Of a stretch of 64,000 nucleotides of DNA, positions 1-12,837 are shown one piece after another. The position numbers and the translations under genes were made by a program. The stretch comes from Mansonella perstans (lineage: Eukaryota > Nematoda > Chromadorea > Rhabditida > Onchocercidae), in NCBI GenBank assembly GCA_037074765.1, contig JBAMDO010000121.1, positions 62,001-126,000 on the forward strand, written 5' to 3'. Under the pieces are notes generated by a model, which saw nothing but the letters and a program-made list of their open reading frames with translations, ran no database searches and was not told where the DNA came from. Position 1 is the first letter of the stretch; every line of letters starts with the position of its first letter.

Positions 1-2180
1 GGAGGAAATCATTTTTTGGTCTTAATATGAGCATTATTCTCCGTAAAGTAATTTTTACCGGTGCATTTTTATGATTTGCTTCTCAGTTTATCATTAAGGT
101 TGTACCCTCGGTGAATTCATTTTTTTTGGCTTATGTAAAATTGGCAAACACTTTCGATATTGCATCAGTTCTGCAAATTGTGTATGAACTTGTAAATTTT
201 AATTCTTGACTACGCTAATTAAACATTTGGGATCAGTAACAGTGAAGAACTAGAATAAAGTAATGGAATGTAATGAAGCTTTACATTTTCACGAGAAAAC
301 ATCGTTTTTCCTGCTATTTAATTCAATAATGTTTTTTTTTTTTCTTTTTAAATTAAATAATGTAAGCTGTTAATTTAATAGTCAGTAGCGCTTGTGGACG
401 GTAACAATTCCTGTCGCTCATATCACTTCCGCTTGCTGCGGCATGTTTGTTTAGTGTTATAGAGTAACGTTGTATTGGAATATGGTTTATGTGAATTCTG
501 CATGTTGGGGAATGAAACATATCTAGTGTTGTTGCCGGTGGGCTACTTTGTTACTGGACTTGAATACTACTCAAATTTTAGAACTCTCTCTATATTATTA
601 GTAAATTCTTCTCGCGTTTTTTATAGACGCCGTTCTGTAACTTACGTAGCGAAACAGCAATAGCTGCTTCCTTTTTTTTTTTTTTGTTTTCTTTTCTTTC
701 GCAAATTCAAAATGTGTTCAGAAAGAGTGTTTTAACTGATTCATGTTTAACTCACAATGATATAATGCAAGTTTTATTATGACAGCTTATTTTTTGTCAA
801 TTATATATTGCAGAACTGCAAGCTTTTAAAAAATTACTAAAAATTTTGAATTGGCTTATAGATTTCTGTGGGGATAAATTTGGGATCGGTTGTTTGCTAA
901 ATTGGTCTACAGGCTGTGGAAACCAATAGGCTCAGTAATGACCTTCTGCTTTCTTATGACTAATTTTTGCTTTTTTGAATCTCATTTGGGTAGATAGTAT
1001 TTAGACCTTATAGAAAAAACAGTTCCCTTTAGATATTGAGTAATCATTTCGATTTACAAGGAAGTGTTGGAGCTATATCAAGAAGTCTAGCGGTATGGCA
1101 TATTATTGGAGACTGAAGTAACATAATGCTGCAACAACTCGGTGTCTTCCTGATACTGTTTAATTTTTTAATATTTTTCTTCTCCCGTTGTTAACCGTTT
1201 TGCTCCCATGATGAATACAATTCTGCCATTTTATAATAACGGTGATTTTCAGATGGTTAATTTAGTTTTTATTTAGGTGTTTCTAGCGACGTGAATCTGC
1301 TATAACTAATTTTGCCAGTCGGTAAATAATTTGAACAATATGTAGACATTTTTTTCATTTTAAAAATTAACAAGCAATTAGTGAAGAAATCAAAATGTTT
1401 GTTAAAAAGTTTGAAGGATAATAGATAATCTGGCTTTCCTTTTTAAAGAAATTTCAATTTGTGAATTTTATTTTTGAGAGTGTATTGGTACATTTTTATT
1501 GGGATTCTGAATTGTCCTTCATGTTGGATTTAGAAATTGTTTTTGTCTTTATCGTTTTATTCCATTTGTAAGTGGAACATAATATTACTGAAAAACAGTA
1601 TTCTAATTCTTTCAAATTTAGACATTTGAAAAAGCTCATTGATTGTTCTTTTACAAAACTGTTCAGATTGCAGTAAGCGTAACGCTTACAGCCCTTCCAG
1701 CACGATCTGTTCAATCATTGCTGGTCGTTTGAATATCTGTTCTTTTTATCTATGATATTGATGGAATATATGAAGTATATGCGTACATTATCACTTTTGT
1801 CATAATTTGCGCATTTTTATAATTGTTTCTGTTTCACATTTCTGCATAAAAAGTTTGCTCAGTACGATTACTGTTTCCTGTATGAAACATGTCACTGTTC
1901 AACTCAACCGATATATTATGCTTCATTTGTTATTTTTTTTTCAATAGCAAGTGTCAGTTTGCGTCGTACTCTTTTGATTTAAAATTTGTTCAGTAGATTT
2001 GGTAGAAGAATGATTCAAGTTAAGAGTAAGTTTTTGCTAACTCTGTTAACTTTGCATTGCATTAAAAGTTTTTTGGACGGAATTGCATCTGTAGATTTAT
2101 GCATCATTAATTGGAAGGAATATAAGGAAGGAACTTTACTAGTGATTTATTGATAACATGAATACAAAACTTATCGTATC
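1..2180. other. Intergenic, no gene recognised
   Basis: The stretch is AT-rich with many stops in all frames. The longest open stretches (about 60-70 codons near 475-663 and, on the minus strand, 1496-1714) have no flanking splice logic and no recognisable similarity. The part next to 2187 presumably holds the NOP9 promoter, 5' UTR or outron, but no distinct element can be named. Confidence 0.5.
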
Positions 2181-2186
2181 TTTCAG
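2181..2186 (+). promoter_or_regulatory. 3' splice acceptor abutting the NOP9 start codon
   Basis: The hexamer tttcag ends directly before the ATG at 2187. In nematodes a splice acceptor joined to the start codon is typical of spliced-leader trans-splicing, though a cis-spliced 5' UTR exon would look the same. The PKG start codon at 49945 (minus) has the same arrangement. Confidence 0.5.
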
Positions 2187-5100
2187 ATGAGTCGCAAAAG
2201 GAAAAGTGTAGGTGTTGCAGAAAACTATGGCAGAGATGGCGGTACCGATATGTGTGATAATGGTAAGTACATAGTGTTTTCCTTTCCGATTAACAATTAG
2301 ATTACTTTTTAAGAAAAAAGTTTCGAGAGATCGGCTGAAATATATTTGCTGAAGACAGGCTTTATTTTTAATTTTAGCAATGGATAATATTTGGACCAGT
2401 GAATTCATGAATGATTTTAACAAACGCTATGGGCATGATGAATACAATGAGAAGTATGGTTCACTTTTCTTTTAATTAAAATACTAAATCTCAGTCCGAT
2501 TATGCTTTAGTATGCTACATATGAATTTGATTTTCTCCCTATTCACGGACATATGATACTTGACAAAAATCATTTTAAGGAAAGCTGTCTAAGGCGTTAA
2601 TTAGATTTTTGGTGTTCTAGGTTTCATTGAATGTGAACAGATAATGCTACTCTTTTCAGAGGACTTTTCTGAGCTTTTTTTTTCAGATGGAGAAGAAGGA
2701 ACTTGGGCCAGCGATTCAGCACTCCAGGAATAGGTTTTTGTGAAAAGAACGAACTGGCTGTAGATAATGAAAAACTTGAAGAAAGTATAGAATATCCTTC
2801 AGAACTTGTTGAATACATGAAACAAGTTGCTTCCATTATTAGGGATGATCCTTCTGTGTCAGGTGGGTTGACATTTAAGTTGCCAAATGATTTTACCACT
2901 GCATTATCTGAGCTTATACAGAGAGTATTTGAAAATTTACTCTGGTGTAATGTGGTTACAGTAGCTCATATTTTTAGGTGATTTACAAAAAAAATGTTTG
3001 AAAGAATGCGAAGGTTTTGAAATTTCTTTGTGCAACTATGCTATGTCTTGCTTTCTAATTGACGAAATCTTCAACGGCAACCGAAGTGCTGCAAGACAAT
3101 GGTTGCTTAAGATAATGCAATCGAAAAAGACTTCGCTGCAACTTCTCTGCACGCCTTGGTCCTGTCACACTCTGGAAGCTTTGCTTTCTTCTCTATCTAA
3201 CACTTTAGATACCGAGGTATATACCTTCCTAGTTAGTCTTGCTAGTGTTACTGCACTGATTTCCACTTTCTTAGTTGGCATATGGAATTTTGTCCATTTC
3301 CGAATGCTTCACATATTTAATTATTCATGTATGTTTTTCAGGAACATGAAACCTGATGTATTGAAGGCACTATCAATTTTTAAGTAATTTCTCATTGTTC
3401 AATGTTATTCATTCCAGATCATTGATCACTGGGTGGATATAGTTTTAGAAAATTGGATTCAGCTATTATCTGACAGAAATGCCTCTCATTTTATTCGCAC
3501 TCTTGCATATCATCTCGTAGGTTCGAGAAGAAAGAGATCAGAAGAGATGAAAAAATGCTTAATGCAAGATGTTTTATCCGAAAAAGTGAAGATTAATCAA
3601 ACAGCTAAAAAAATTTTTGAGAAGATTGCGAATGTGGCTCTAGACTATGCGTCAGTGAACGGTAGGTGGCAAGAATGAGTAATTCCAATGAATTTTTGGT
3701 TTTATAGTTCTGTTCTGGGAACTTGAAAATGAGAATGGGAATAGTTTTAAATTCAGTCTTTAATTTCGTATTGAGTGTCAATCACGAATATTTGTTAATG
3801 AATTTGGCTTACAGCCATTTTGGACAATGAATCAGTTTCTATGGTGCTGCAGGATGTGGTCGAATGTGATGCTGTTTTTCAAACTGGTTATCTTCGAAAA
3901 TTTGTTGAAGCAGCCTGCAGGGATCCTAATTCCGTTTTAAAACAGTGGAAGGGGAAGCAGGCTTCCCATTTATGGGATACGATAGTACAGAAGGTTAGTA
4001 TTTCAAGTGAGGCCTTGGACTACATTCGCTGCAGTAATAACATCCACATTATTTATAGGCCGACGAGGATCTCCGTCAAAGTTTATACCATTCCGTTCTA
4101 AAAGGCAAATTGTTCGATCTCTCTTTGCACCTTTTTGCCAATTTTCCAGTGCAGAAGTATATGTTATCATTAAAATCAAATGAACTGGTACGTAATTGTT
4201 CCGAAAAAGCTACTCCAAGATAGTGATAAGACACGAGTTGAATTTCTGGGTTCTCGTTTGTTTTAAATGGGTTGGTCTAACTAGGCAAACTCATTTGGAA
4301 AATTAAAAATTTCTATAAACACGGTTGCAAATTAAGTGATTCAAATGCACCATTCTAACAGATCGAATTAGGGATTTTAGAGAGGGTTAGAGATTTTGTT
4401 CTTATTTTTGATTATATGGTTATAGTATTTCGTTTTTCTGAAGATATGCCCCCAAAAAAAAATCTGAAGATATACTTCAGTGTTTCACAAGTGAGTTCGG
4501 ATGACTGTTTCAGATAACTAACGTTCTTGACGAGCTTATGGGGAACTTCATGGATATTTGTACTGAATCTAAATGGCAAATCATTATTGCACTGGTTCAG
4601 ATATCCCGCAATAGAGACGAAGTGTTTATAGTTAAAAAACTAAAGGATTATTTTAATTGTCGTTCTAGATCTGCAAGATCAGCATTTGTGCCTTGTGTAT
4701 TCACTCTTACTTGCCGGACTTCTGCACAGTGTAAAATTTTTTTTGTAAAATTGTAAAATTTCCAGTGTTACTTTTTTCTTTTTTTTGGGAAGAGATGAAG
4801 AAAGCTGGGTCTAAAAAAAAAAGTGTAGATTGATACGTGTGACTGATTTGTTGGAGTATCCGTGGTGTTACTTGATTTTGATAGGTTTTTTTTATAGCTA
4901 CGGAAACTTTTGACGTTATGAAAGGACAGCTGCAAGGATCCCTTATTCTTCAAGAACTTATAAATTATAAACATAATAAAACGATGGTTACGTCAATGAA
5001 ATCACTAGCGGACACAACAATTCTCGAAATGGCCCGAGACAAGAAAGGCAGTTTCCTGCTGCAAGCTTTCTTTAAATCTTCAACTGTTTCACAAACTGAT

Positions 5101-5818
5101 AAAGAACTGATTGCCAAACCTCTGAAGGTTGGTGCATGAATTAGAAAATAACTTTTATAAAAATTTTGTAGCGGGTGCTTTTTTTACAATTAGTTATTCT
5201 CAAAGCTACAGAACTGTTTAAAAACTTAGAAACTGAATATTTATATTCATTTATTACTTGCAGTTGAAATGGCATGAAGTGATAAGTAATAATGTTTCAA
5301 CTCATGTATTCGACGTTCTTTGGACGAATGGTCTTTATAATGTCACGGAAAAAACAGAATTAATGGATGGTTTGTGCAAAGCGGTGGTTGGGGTAGATTT
5401 TTTCTTCTAATCTAGAATTTGGCTGACATTAAGACTGCATTTTCATGTTTTCGTATAGCTGTAGAGATACAAGCTTTGTAATGTAATGAAAGTTGAGTTC
5501 CTTTAAGCTTTATTTGGAAATCTTAAATGTCATTTCTACATTGTTTTACAACTTGTGTTGCGCAGTGAGTATCAAACGGTCATTAAAAAGAGGTAGTCTA
5601 TAATCAACTAATGTGACCGTTGTATCCCTCACTAAGCTAAGCCCCTGCGCAGTGTAGAATCTTTGCTAGCCCACTGTTGTTATAAAGGACGACTGATTTA
5701 TGCTTTTCAGAATCACTGCAGAACTTTACGTATGACGTGCATGAAGTTAAATTTGCGGAAATTTAGAGAACAACGAAAGAAATGGCTAGAAGATGCGAGA
5801 ATAAGACTTGTGAAATAG
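2187..5818 (+). CDS. NOP9: Nucleolar protein 9 (NOP9), pumilio-repeat RNA-binding protein
   Basis: Eleven exons: 2187-2262, 2378-2453, 2687-2862, 2978-3216, 3418-3661, 3815-3993, 4059-4187, 4514-4730, 4898-5127, 5264-5386 (donor could be 5392) and 5711-5818. The protein is about 598 aa, near the length of animal NOP9 (about 640). It starts MSRKRKSVG, a basic N-terminus. Degenerate Puf helical repeats follow, recognised by SCHTLEALLSSL, ASHFIRTLAYHLVG, GSLILQELINY, KGSFLLQAFF and THVFDVLW. It ends in the basic tail RKFREQRKKWLEDARIR typical of NOP9 (REQRKKW). In the family, NOP9 is a nucleolar ribosome-biogenesis factor that binds pre-rRNA and is needed for 18S rRNA maturation. All intron phases agree. 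The gene is convergent with PGM3, whose stop lies about 360 bp away. Family assignment rests on the repeat pattern and C-terminus. Confidence 0.9.
5560..5655. repeat. Imperfect inverted repeat in the last NOP9 intron
   Basis: A left arm at about 5565-5583 (gtgagtatcaaacggtcat) pairs imperfectly with a right arm at about 5611-5632 whose complement reads gtgagggatacaacggtcac. The loop is about 27 nt. Both flanks carry gcgcag (5561-5565 and 5647-5652). It could be a small MITE remnant or a structured intronic RNA. Confidence 0.4.
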
Positions 5819-5847
5819 ACGTTCCACTCTTTGTTGTTTGAAATGGA

Positions 5848-5853
5848 AATAAA
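5848..5853 (+). terminator. Poly(A) signal of NOP9
   Basis: A canonical aataaa lies 30 nt after the NOP9 stop codon, in the short gap before the convergent PGM3 gene. Confidence 0.6.
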
Positions 5854-6175
5854 TTATTCCAAATTCGTGATCTGCATTCAGTTCCTATGCGAAAAAGAAT
5901 AGTTTATACGACTCCACAAAAGTTGGAACAGCAAAGAAGAGTTTTGCAAACTTCTCGAAGAGTGGGAAACTTTCAATACGGGACGCAGAATCTGTCCTGG
6001 GGGCAACTATTGTCAAGTGAAGTGCCATAACTTTTTGCAAGAATGAGTTACCTTCCTCTTGTATCAGTGACAAAAGTGTGAAACCTTCCCAAACATGAAA
6101 CGAGGCGGATCACGACGCCGATAAATATATTTATAATTCATATGTGGTCGATGAATCTACTTCATTGAATTGGCT

Positions 6176-9100
6176 TTAGACTAATCGCTCCTTAGATGCA
6201 TCACTATTCGAATATAGCAAGTCGCATACTGCAATCGCCACTTCATTAGCAATTGCTTCCGCATCGCGTTGTGTTGCTGCTTCAGCATAGATACGTACCA
6301 CATCTTCAGTACCCGATGGACTAAAATGGAGCATTATATGGTCTCAAGTGACAGATCTTCCTTCCATATTCCTATTTGTTGACTAAAGATCTCGAAAAAA
6401 ACTAACCGGACAAATGAGCGTCCATTGCTGTACTTTGAAACAATGGTATTTAAAATCCCCTGCAGTTTTCGTGGTTTCACGCACGTTGTTTCATCAGCAC
6501 TCATTTGAAATGCGCATCGATTTACTACCTATTTGTCAATTTTAAGGAAGAAAATCTGTGTCATTTGATTTTACATTTATTTCGATGCAACACTTCCAGG
6601 CAATTCATATGTCCTACAGCAAAGTAACTAAACAGTTTAGTAAGAGTAAGATTAGTAAAGATTATTATGTCGGGAAAAAAATAACCGTTAATTTTCTTTG
6701 CACATTAGGTAATTCCTTATACATATCATTCCAGTTTTTTACCGTCCAGTCATAATGTTTTAAAAGCATTTCAACAGCGAGCAAATCGGTCATCGCATCA
6801 CCCACAACTGTATTTAGCAATTTAGAGAAACAAAGCAGCCTTTTGATTTGAATTTTTTGACTATCCTTATGAGTGACCATTGTCCTGGAAAATTAGTTTT
6901 CAGTTTCTAGCACTATTACACTACAGTATTCCTAGATTTAAAACACTAATTCATGCGGAGGATTTCAAAATACTTAACCAGCCAATATCTCATAAATGAA
7001 AATAAACCGAAACAAGTAGAAAGTGTAAACTGCTGCTGAAGAGATTTAACAATGGATCGGTTTTTAACAATGAATGATTACAGCCAATAACCTTATAATA
7101 TCATAGAATCGAGGGCTAAAATATACGGTTCCATGTCCGTTTGCTTCGAAATATACTGCAATATCATACTTTACCGCTTCTTTTTGCAAGTTTTTAATTC
7201 CTGTTGCAACACAACATACGTGTATACCCTAGAATTACAAAAAAGTTAATAAAATAATGAATGATTGCGCTCTTCCGCACATATAAATAAATAGTAATTT
7301 GATGCTAGTTTGCATATTTCAGATTTGCAGTAACTGTTTTGCTGAATTTTCATAAATGTGATGCAAAATATTTTTTCCCGGTGTTTTCAAATGTATATCA
7401 CATCCAACAAGACGTAAGTCCCAAAATGATTGCGAGAACAATTTTTATTGCAGTCAACAAATGTAATAACTCAAATAATTTTGCTTTTCACTCACCATTT
7501 CGTCTCTCAGAAATTTTGTAGAGTTACCATTTGCATAACCTGTTTGTATTACTGATACTGTAAACACGTCACTCAATCCCGCACCATCAATCTGCTGCAA
7601 GAGACAGTTTCACGGTTTTTGCAATTTCTAGCTGAGCTATCAGATCCGGTGTTGCGAAAAAGAACTGCATACCTCTGTAATATATTTTGCGAAAAGAGCT
7701 GCTATTTTATCACCATCAATTAAAACAAATTCATTGGAAGCATCACGATAGAAATAAACAAGACGGTCGGCATCACCATCAAAAGCAGCACAACGTTCAA
7801 AAGCTTGTATTTTGTCGAAATTGCGTGGGAATTTCCTTTCTATTTTAACATAGTCTGCCCCGCACTAAAAGCAGTATTTAGACAAAGAAAAGTTGCAAGC
7901 TATTAAATTTATAACGATTACTCCATGTATCATATTTTTAGTGTCATTTGGACACAGCCACACACCGTCAACAGTCCCAACAAATCTTCTTTTCAGAGCT
8001 ATTCATTAATTCGCAGTCCACTATTCTTTTCAAATCATCAGCTATATTATGGACTAGGTTGTTATACTTGATAATAACAATATCTCAGGTAAGCTGTTCA
8101 TTGAAATTTATGAGTTCGGACTCTTAAGTTCATTAGGACCACCAGCTTTGTTAGAATCAAGCTGGATTTCTCGCATACTACTTAACGTAGAAACAATTAC
8201 AGTGTTCAGTCGTCACGTGTCAACTGAAAACTTTTATTGATTTCTAATACCCGAAATAAAAACTCTTAAATTTGATTAAACTATAGAGAAATAATAAGAA
8301 GGAGAAGGAGAAACCCATTCGTATGATTTTTTTTTTTTTTAATGAAAAATGAGGGTAAATGATGCAAAATAAATTCATGAACCACCGAATAGTGTTAAAA
8401 GGAGAAGACAAAAAAAAAAAAAAAAAAAGAATTATTGCGCACAATGCTTAAATCAAGGATACCTGATCATTGAGTTGTGCTTCATGAACATTCATCAAAT
8501 TAACAACCATGATCGACCACCTTATGCATATTAGAGGAAATTTTCGAGCACCAACACCATTTGCACAATCCAAATATAGTCTTGGAGTATATGCTTTTCC
8601 ACATCGTGTAACCTATTTTATTGCTTTTCAGCTTTGAAAGGACCTGCTTGTGGTCAGTGGTTGCAACTTAAAGTTTTTAATCAGTGGAATAACTTGTAAT
8701 CCAAGCGTCGGAAATAGATTCATTAAATACTTTTTTAGTTAGTGTGAAAGCTTACGAAATTCAAACCGGCGAGAGCATTACGCACTTTTCCATAATACCC
8801 AATCTCAGTAGGAGCACCATGTGTGGAATCATTTTGGCAGCGAACTATATAATGTAACTGAGGAGTTGTAAGTAGGCCTGAAAATATGTCTAACAAAGAC
8901 TTATGCAAATGCGAAAATTCCAGCCCAACGAAAATTAAAATGATGCAGTAACCGAACTTTACTTTATTACGAAAGTTGCAGTATTTCGAAATCTTTTGCT
9001 AGTTTCAAAATTCATGACTTTAATATCCTATCATTAATATAAATCTCAACCAAAAATGCTACAGCTGCAATGCAAAATCTTTCCATAGTGGTGCAAATTC

Positions 9101-10341
9101 CAAGAAACACACCAGATAAACTTCTCAAAGAAGTTTTCATATACCAGCTTATCAACTGGTTCATATTAATCAATTCATAGATTCTATTTTCACTATTTCG
9201 TATCAGCTTCAATCGACTAATACATAAATATGACGCGATCAAGATATATGGGTTCTAGAGAGTTAACTTAAGTAGAAATAATTTAGCACTACTCATCCTT
9301 ATCCTTAAATGATGGTTATATGTTTCCTGTTGGCTATAAAAAGAATAGAATACTCTTTTTTTTAGATTTCAGATCCATAGCATATGATATCCAATCGTAA
9401 AATATTATTAATCACCTAGTCTTCGACTACCAACCCTGGCACATCGTGCTCCACAGAATGCAGCTTCTTCTATATATTTCGAACTTGGACGAGTATCAAT
9501 GGCTGTAAAAACATTGGCATTGCCACTAACTCTTCTGTTGAACCGTCGTCGAAATTCTTGTGACTTTTCCAAGAATTCACTGTCGCTGAACGCAAAAATT
9601 TCGTTTTCTACTGTTATGCATAAAAATAACATGCAACATTGCAAAACATAAATGACATCAAATAAGATTTTTAACAAAAAAATAAAAAGAATGCAAACGG
9701 CAAAGGAACCTGGCATTAACAATCAAATTTATATAGTTCTCCCATGCAGTGTCCAACATGCCTCCATTCGGGTCGATTATTTTGACTCCATTATCTTCCA
9801 TCGGATTGTGTGATGCCGTTATCATTATACCTATAGTTTGATCTAAATACCTAAAATATAGAGTGTAGAAACAATCTACTCGAACAAATTAAGGATCCTG
9901 AACAATTCGTTTAAAGGACTATTGAATAAATTGACAATACCAAATAAATCTTGTGGATAAAATGCAAAGGGTTAATAAATATCTAACAAATTAAGTTTCA
10001 GCTATTCGAATTAGATTGGAATTTGTTAACATTATCAGGGAATAGAAAGCTAATGACTAAAAAATATCCTGTTGAGGGATGAATATATTTCGATACTATG
10101 TATTGAATAAATTATTAAATGGATTAATAATATTGAATTAATAAACTGTCAAAACAGAACACCTGGCACGGATACCAGCGAGATATCCAACACGAAATAC
10201 AACAAAAGGTAGATAGGTAGCATTTGCACGAAAGCCAGCTGTGCCATAACTAAATTTCTTTGTAGGAGAAATTGGTATCCTTCGCCCATTATGATCGGTA
10301 TTACTTTTTCGAGTATATATTTCTGGAATTATTTCAGTCAT
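6176..10341 (-). CDS. PGM3: Phosphoacetylglucosamine mutase (AGM1/PGM3)
   Basis: This enzyme converts GlcNAc-6-P to GlcNAc-1-P in cytosolic UDP-GlcNAc synthesis, which feeds chitin, N-glycans and GPI anchors. Eleven exons, 5' to 3': 10341-10163, 9850-9710, 9585-9416, 8877-8756, 8612-8463, 7864-7673, 7594-7496, 7228-7092, 6884-6686, 6528-6407, 6320-6176. The product is 551 aa (human PGM3 is 542). All intron phases agree. Diagnostic motifs in order: FSYGTAGFRA near the N-terminus, the phosphoserine loop ITASHNPMEDNGVK (exon 2), DTRPSS (exon 3), LLTTPQLHYIV (exon 4), DCANGVGA (exon 5), the metal-binding loop FDGDADR (exon 6), FEANGHGT (exon 8) and the phosphate-binding RPSGTEDVVR (exon 11). All catalytic elements are intact. 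The start is the first in-frame ATG, 15 nt after a tttcag acceptor at about 10357 that may be a trans-splice site. The gene diverges from TERT and converges with NOP9. Confidence 0.95.
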
Positions 10342-12837
10342 CTCCAATTATAGGTCCTGAAATTAACACAAATCTTTATCAAAGAATCAATAAAAGGCAT
10401 TCTCAACATTTTCAATCAAAGTAAAAATAATGACAGTACTGAAACATTAATGTCACTAAAGAAAACACGGGCATGATTTTCACTAATAATTCCAACGATC
10501 TAATAACAGATAAGATTGTAACACTCTTAATAGCAAAAAAGTTTATAGATTTGTAAGTTCAGAAAGGTGGTTAGAAATCAGTTACTCCGAACAAATCCCA
10601 CAGTTACCCATTTCGCTCATTTATGTAAGCGAATGATTCATACGTTATTTGTCCATGTTTTCTGTTCGCCCAATCATCCAAATTTCATCTTTGTCTGTTC
10701 AAACTTGAGATAATTTCTTGCTAGTAAATCACAACAAATCAAAATGTTATATAACACATCCCACGCAATGAATCAATGAACTCTTAACTTTCCCTTCTCT
10801 GGGATGCTTCAAATTCTCATGCCTATCTTCAGGCATGATTCACATGATGAGACAGAACAATCATTTTTGTTGCATAGATGAGAGATGACTATTTGAAATT
10901 TGGAAAGTTTTCTGGTGAGATACAATGGATCAAATAAGTGATCTGAAGTTAAAATCCAACATGCCGTAGGATCGTAGATACACACGACATTTGTTATATG
11001 CTGTTGCCTGTATCACACGTGTCAGTGTTTTACATAGAGCTTTTTATCGTTTTAGATTCTGACATCACAATTATCAGGAGAATTCCATTAGGAACCTTTA
11101 ATCATCTTTGGTTTAGCCTGATGACTAATGAGATTTTCCGAACAAGCGAAAAGACCAAATCTTCTTTTTCGGATCAAGATTTAAGGATACACATGTTGAT
11201 GGCAATCGAAAATTTGCTCAGAACTATTGCAAATCGAAAATTTAATAGAGTCAATTTTAATTAGATTGATTATTGACGTATAAAAAGATCACTAACTCTT
11301 GCCTATTTCTTTTCAGTTGTTGCACATTTCTCCCTCTCACTTGAATCATTGCAGAAACATTTCTACGTTTCTAAATGCGCATTTCCAAGTCAGCCATTCA
11401 AAACAAGTGAAAAGAAGTAAGATGTCCCTAGAATTTGCTCAAATTTTTGCTATATCGACTTTTTTTTGTTGGGAAAACAGCGGGAGTGCCATCGCATTTG
11501 CAGATCATTTACATTTATTGTAGCTGGAAAATTTTATTGAAATTATCACATCGAATTTAAGCTCATTCAAGCGTAAAGTGTTAAAGCAATAGACAGAATA
11601 AAATTCAGTTTTTATTCCATATATCTCTGAATGGGTTTTGGCTTTACAAACTTTATTCAAGATTAAAATGCTGATGAAAGTTTAAGAGGGTAAAAAAAAG
11701 TGCACATATCTCGGAAAAAAAGTCTGAAATAAAATGTCAGAATATGGCGTATATACGCGTACTGAAGAACAGTGAAATAATCATATCAGTTTCATACAAT
11801 TTTTTAGCAAACATATCGCATATAAATTACATATAATTTCTGGCATATTTTTATGCATGTTTTATGTGATACTGTAATCAATACGTGTGATGACGGTCCA
11901 CCAGTGTAAAATGGTTACATATGAGAGATTGACTCACAAAAAGTTTTCTTCGTTGTTTTTAAATCAAAGTTAGAATTAAAATAAAAAAATTGGCCAAAAT
12001 AAGGCAAAATTCGATAGGAAATGACATGACCAAAACTGTTTGCCTGTAAAATGCCTGATTACATATAGAAGGATTACAGTTGAAGAGTAGAGGAGTTAGA
12101 GAGGCGTAGTTTCCCAGTTATTAGGTAGTATGCGGTGTGGCGATGGTGCTCAACGGCTCACCTGTTGAGAGTAGCTACCAATTTTTTTCGGCTTACAATA
12201 GGCTAAATGATGTTTATCTTATTAATCAGAAATCTTGCTATTATTATTATTTTTTTTTGTTTTTAAAGCATTAAAAGCGTTCAAGTTCAGGCAGGCAATT
12301 GAAGACTTGAGGAAGAGTTTCTGTATATTTCAAGAAAGATGCAATAGTTTATCAGTAATTGCAATTATTGATCTAAATTAGTGAGAAAATTGACTTTTCC
12401 TATATTTAACTACTTTTACAAGGATCATTCATGTTCGTAATCATCATGCAAGTAGTGATTATTGTAGTTAAGTGATTATACTCAAGTAAATTGAATATAA
12501 AGAAAATTAGTTTTCTTTTTTTTTTTTTTTTTTTTTTAGATCAATGATCATACACTCAAGCTGTGCATGCTGTGCATATTAGAAGTTTATCTATCAGAAG
12601 TTATCTGCTTGAGAGTGCTACAAAAAATTTTACTTTGGAATATTTCTCGATGCATGGATTATTATGGATTGTTGATGGAGTAGATTGCACGTAGATGTGC
12701 GAGTTTTCAAAGCAGTCACCTATCTAGTCATTGTGGTGCCTAAATTTGCAATTGTTCGAGAAAATTTCGAGATCAAAATAAATATTGGAAAACAATCAAT
12801 CTACCCAGCCAATCATTGTGTTATCTAAATTTACGGA
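10342..12837. other. Intergenic region between divergent PGM3 and TERT
   Basis: No gene was recognised. Open stretches at 10998-11264 and 11299-11523 (+) have no splice context or similarity. A short perfect hairpin (catgcct...aggcatg) sits at 10819-10838. A slightly GC-richer patch at about 12080-12180 has no identifiable RNA gene. A T run of about 22 occurs at 12516-12537. Confidence 0.45.

Noticed and set aside
7867..8462. Minus-strand coding-like stretch (KYNNLVHNIADDLKRIVD) between two PGM3 exons
   Set aside because: PGM3 joins LNDQ to CGADYVK directly with matching phase and family sequence; the stretch ends in a stop and would insert residues absent from the family.
12080..12200. GC-richer patch considered as a tRNA or spliced-leader RNA gene
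   Set aside because: No tRNA A/B boxes, cloverleaf or SL1-like leader were found.
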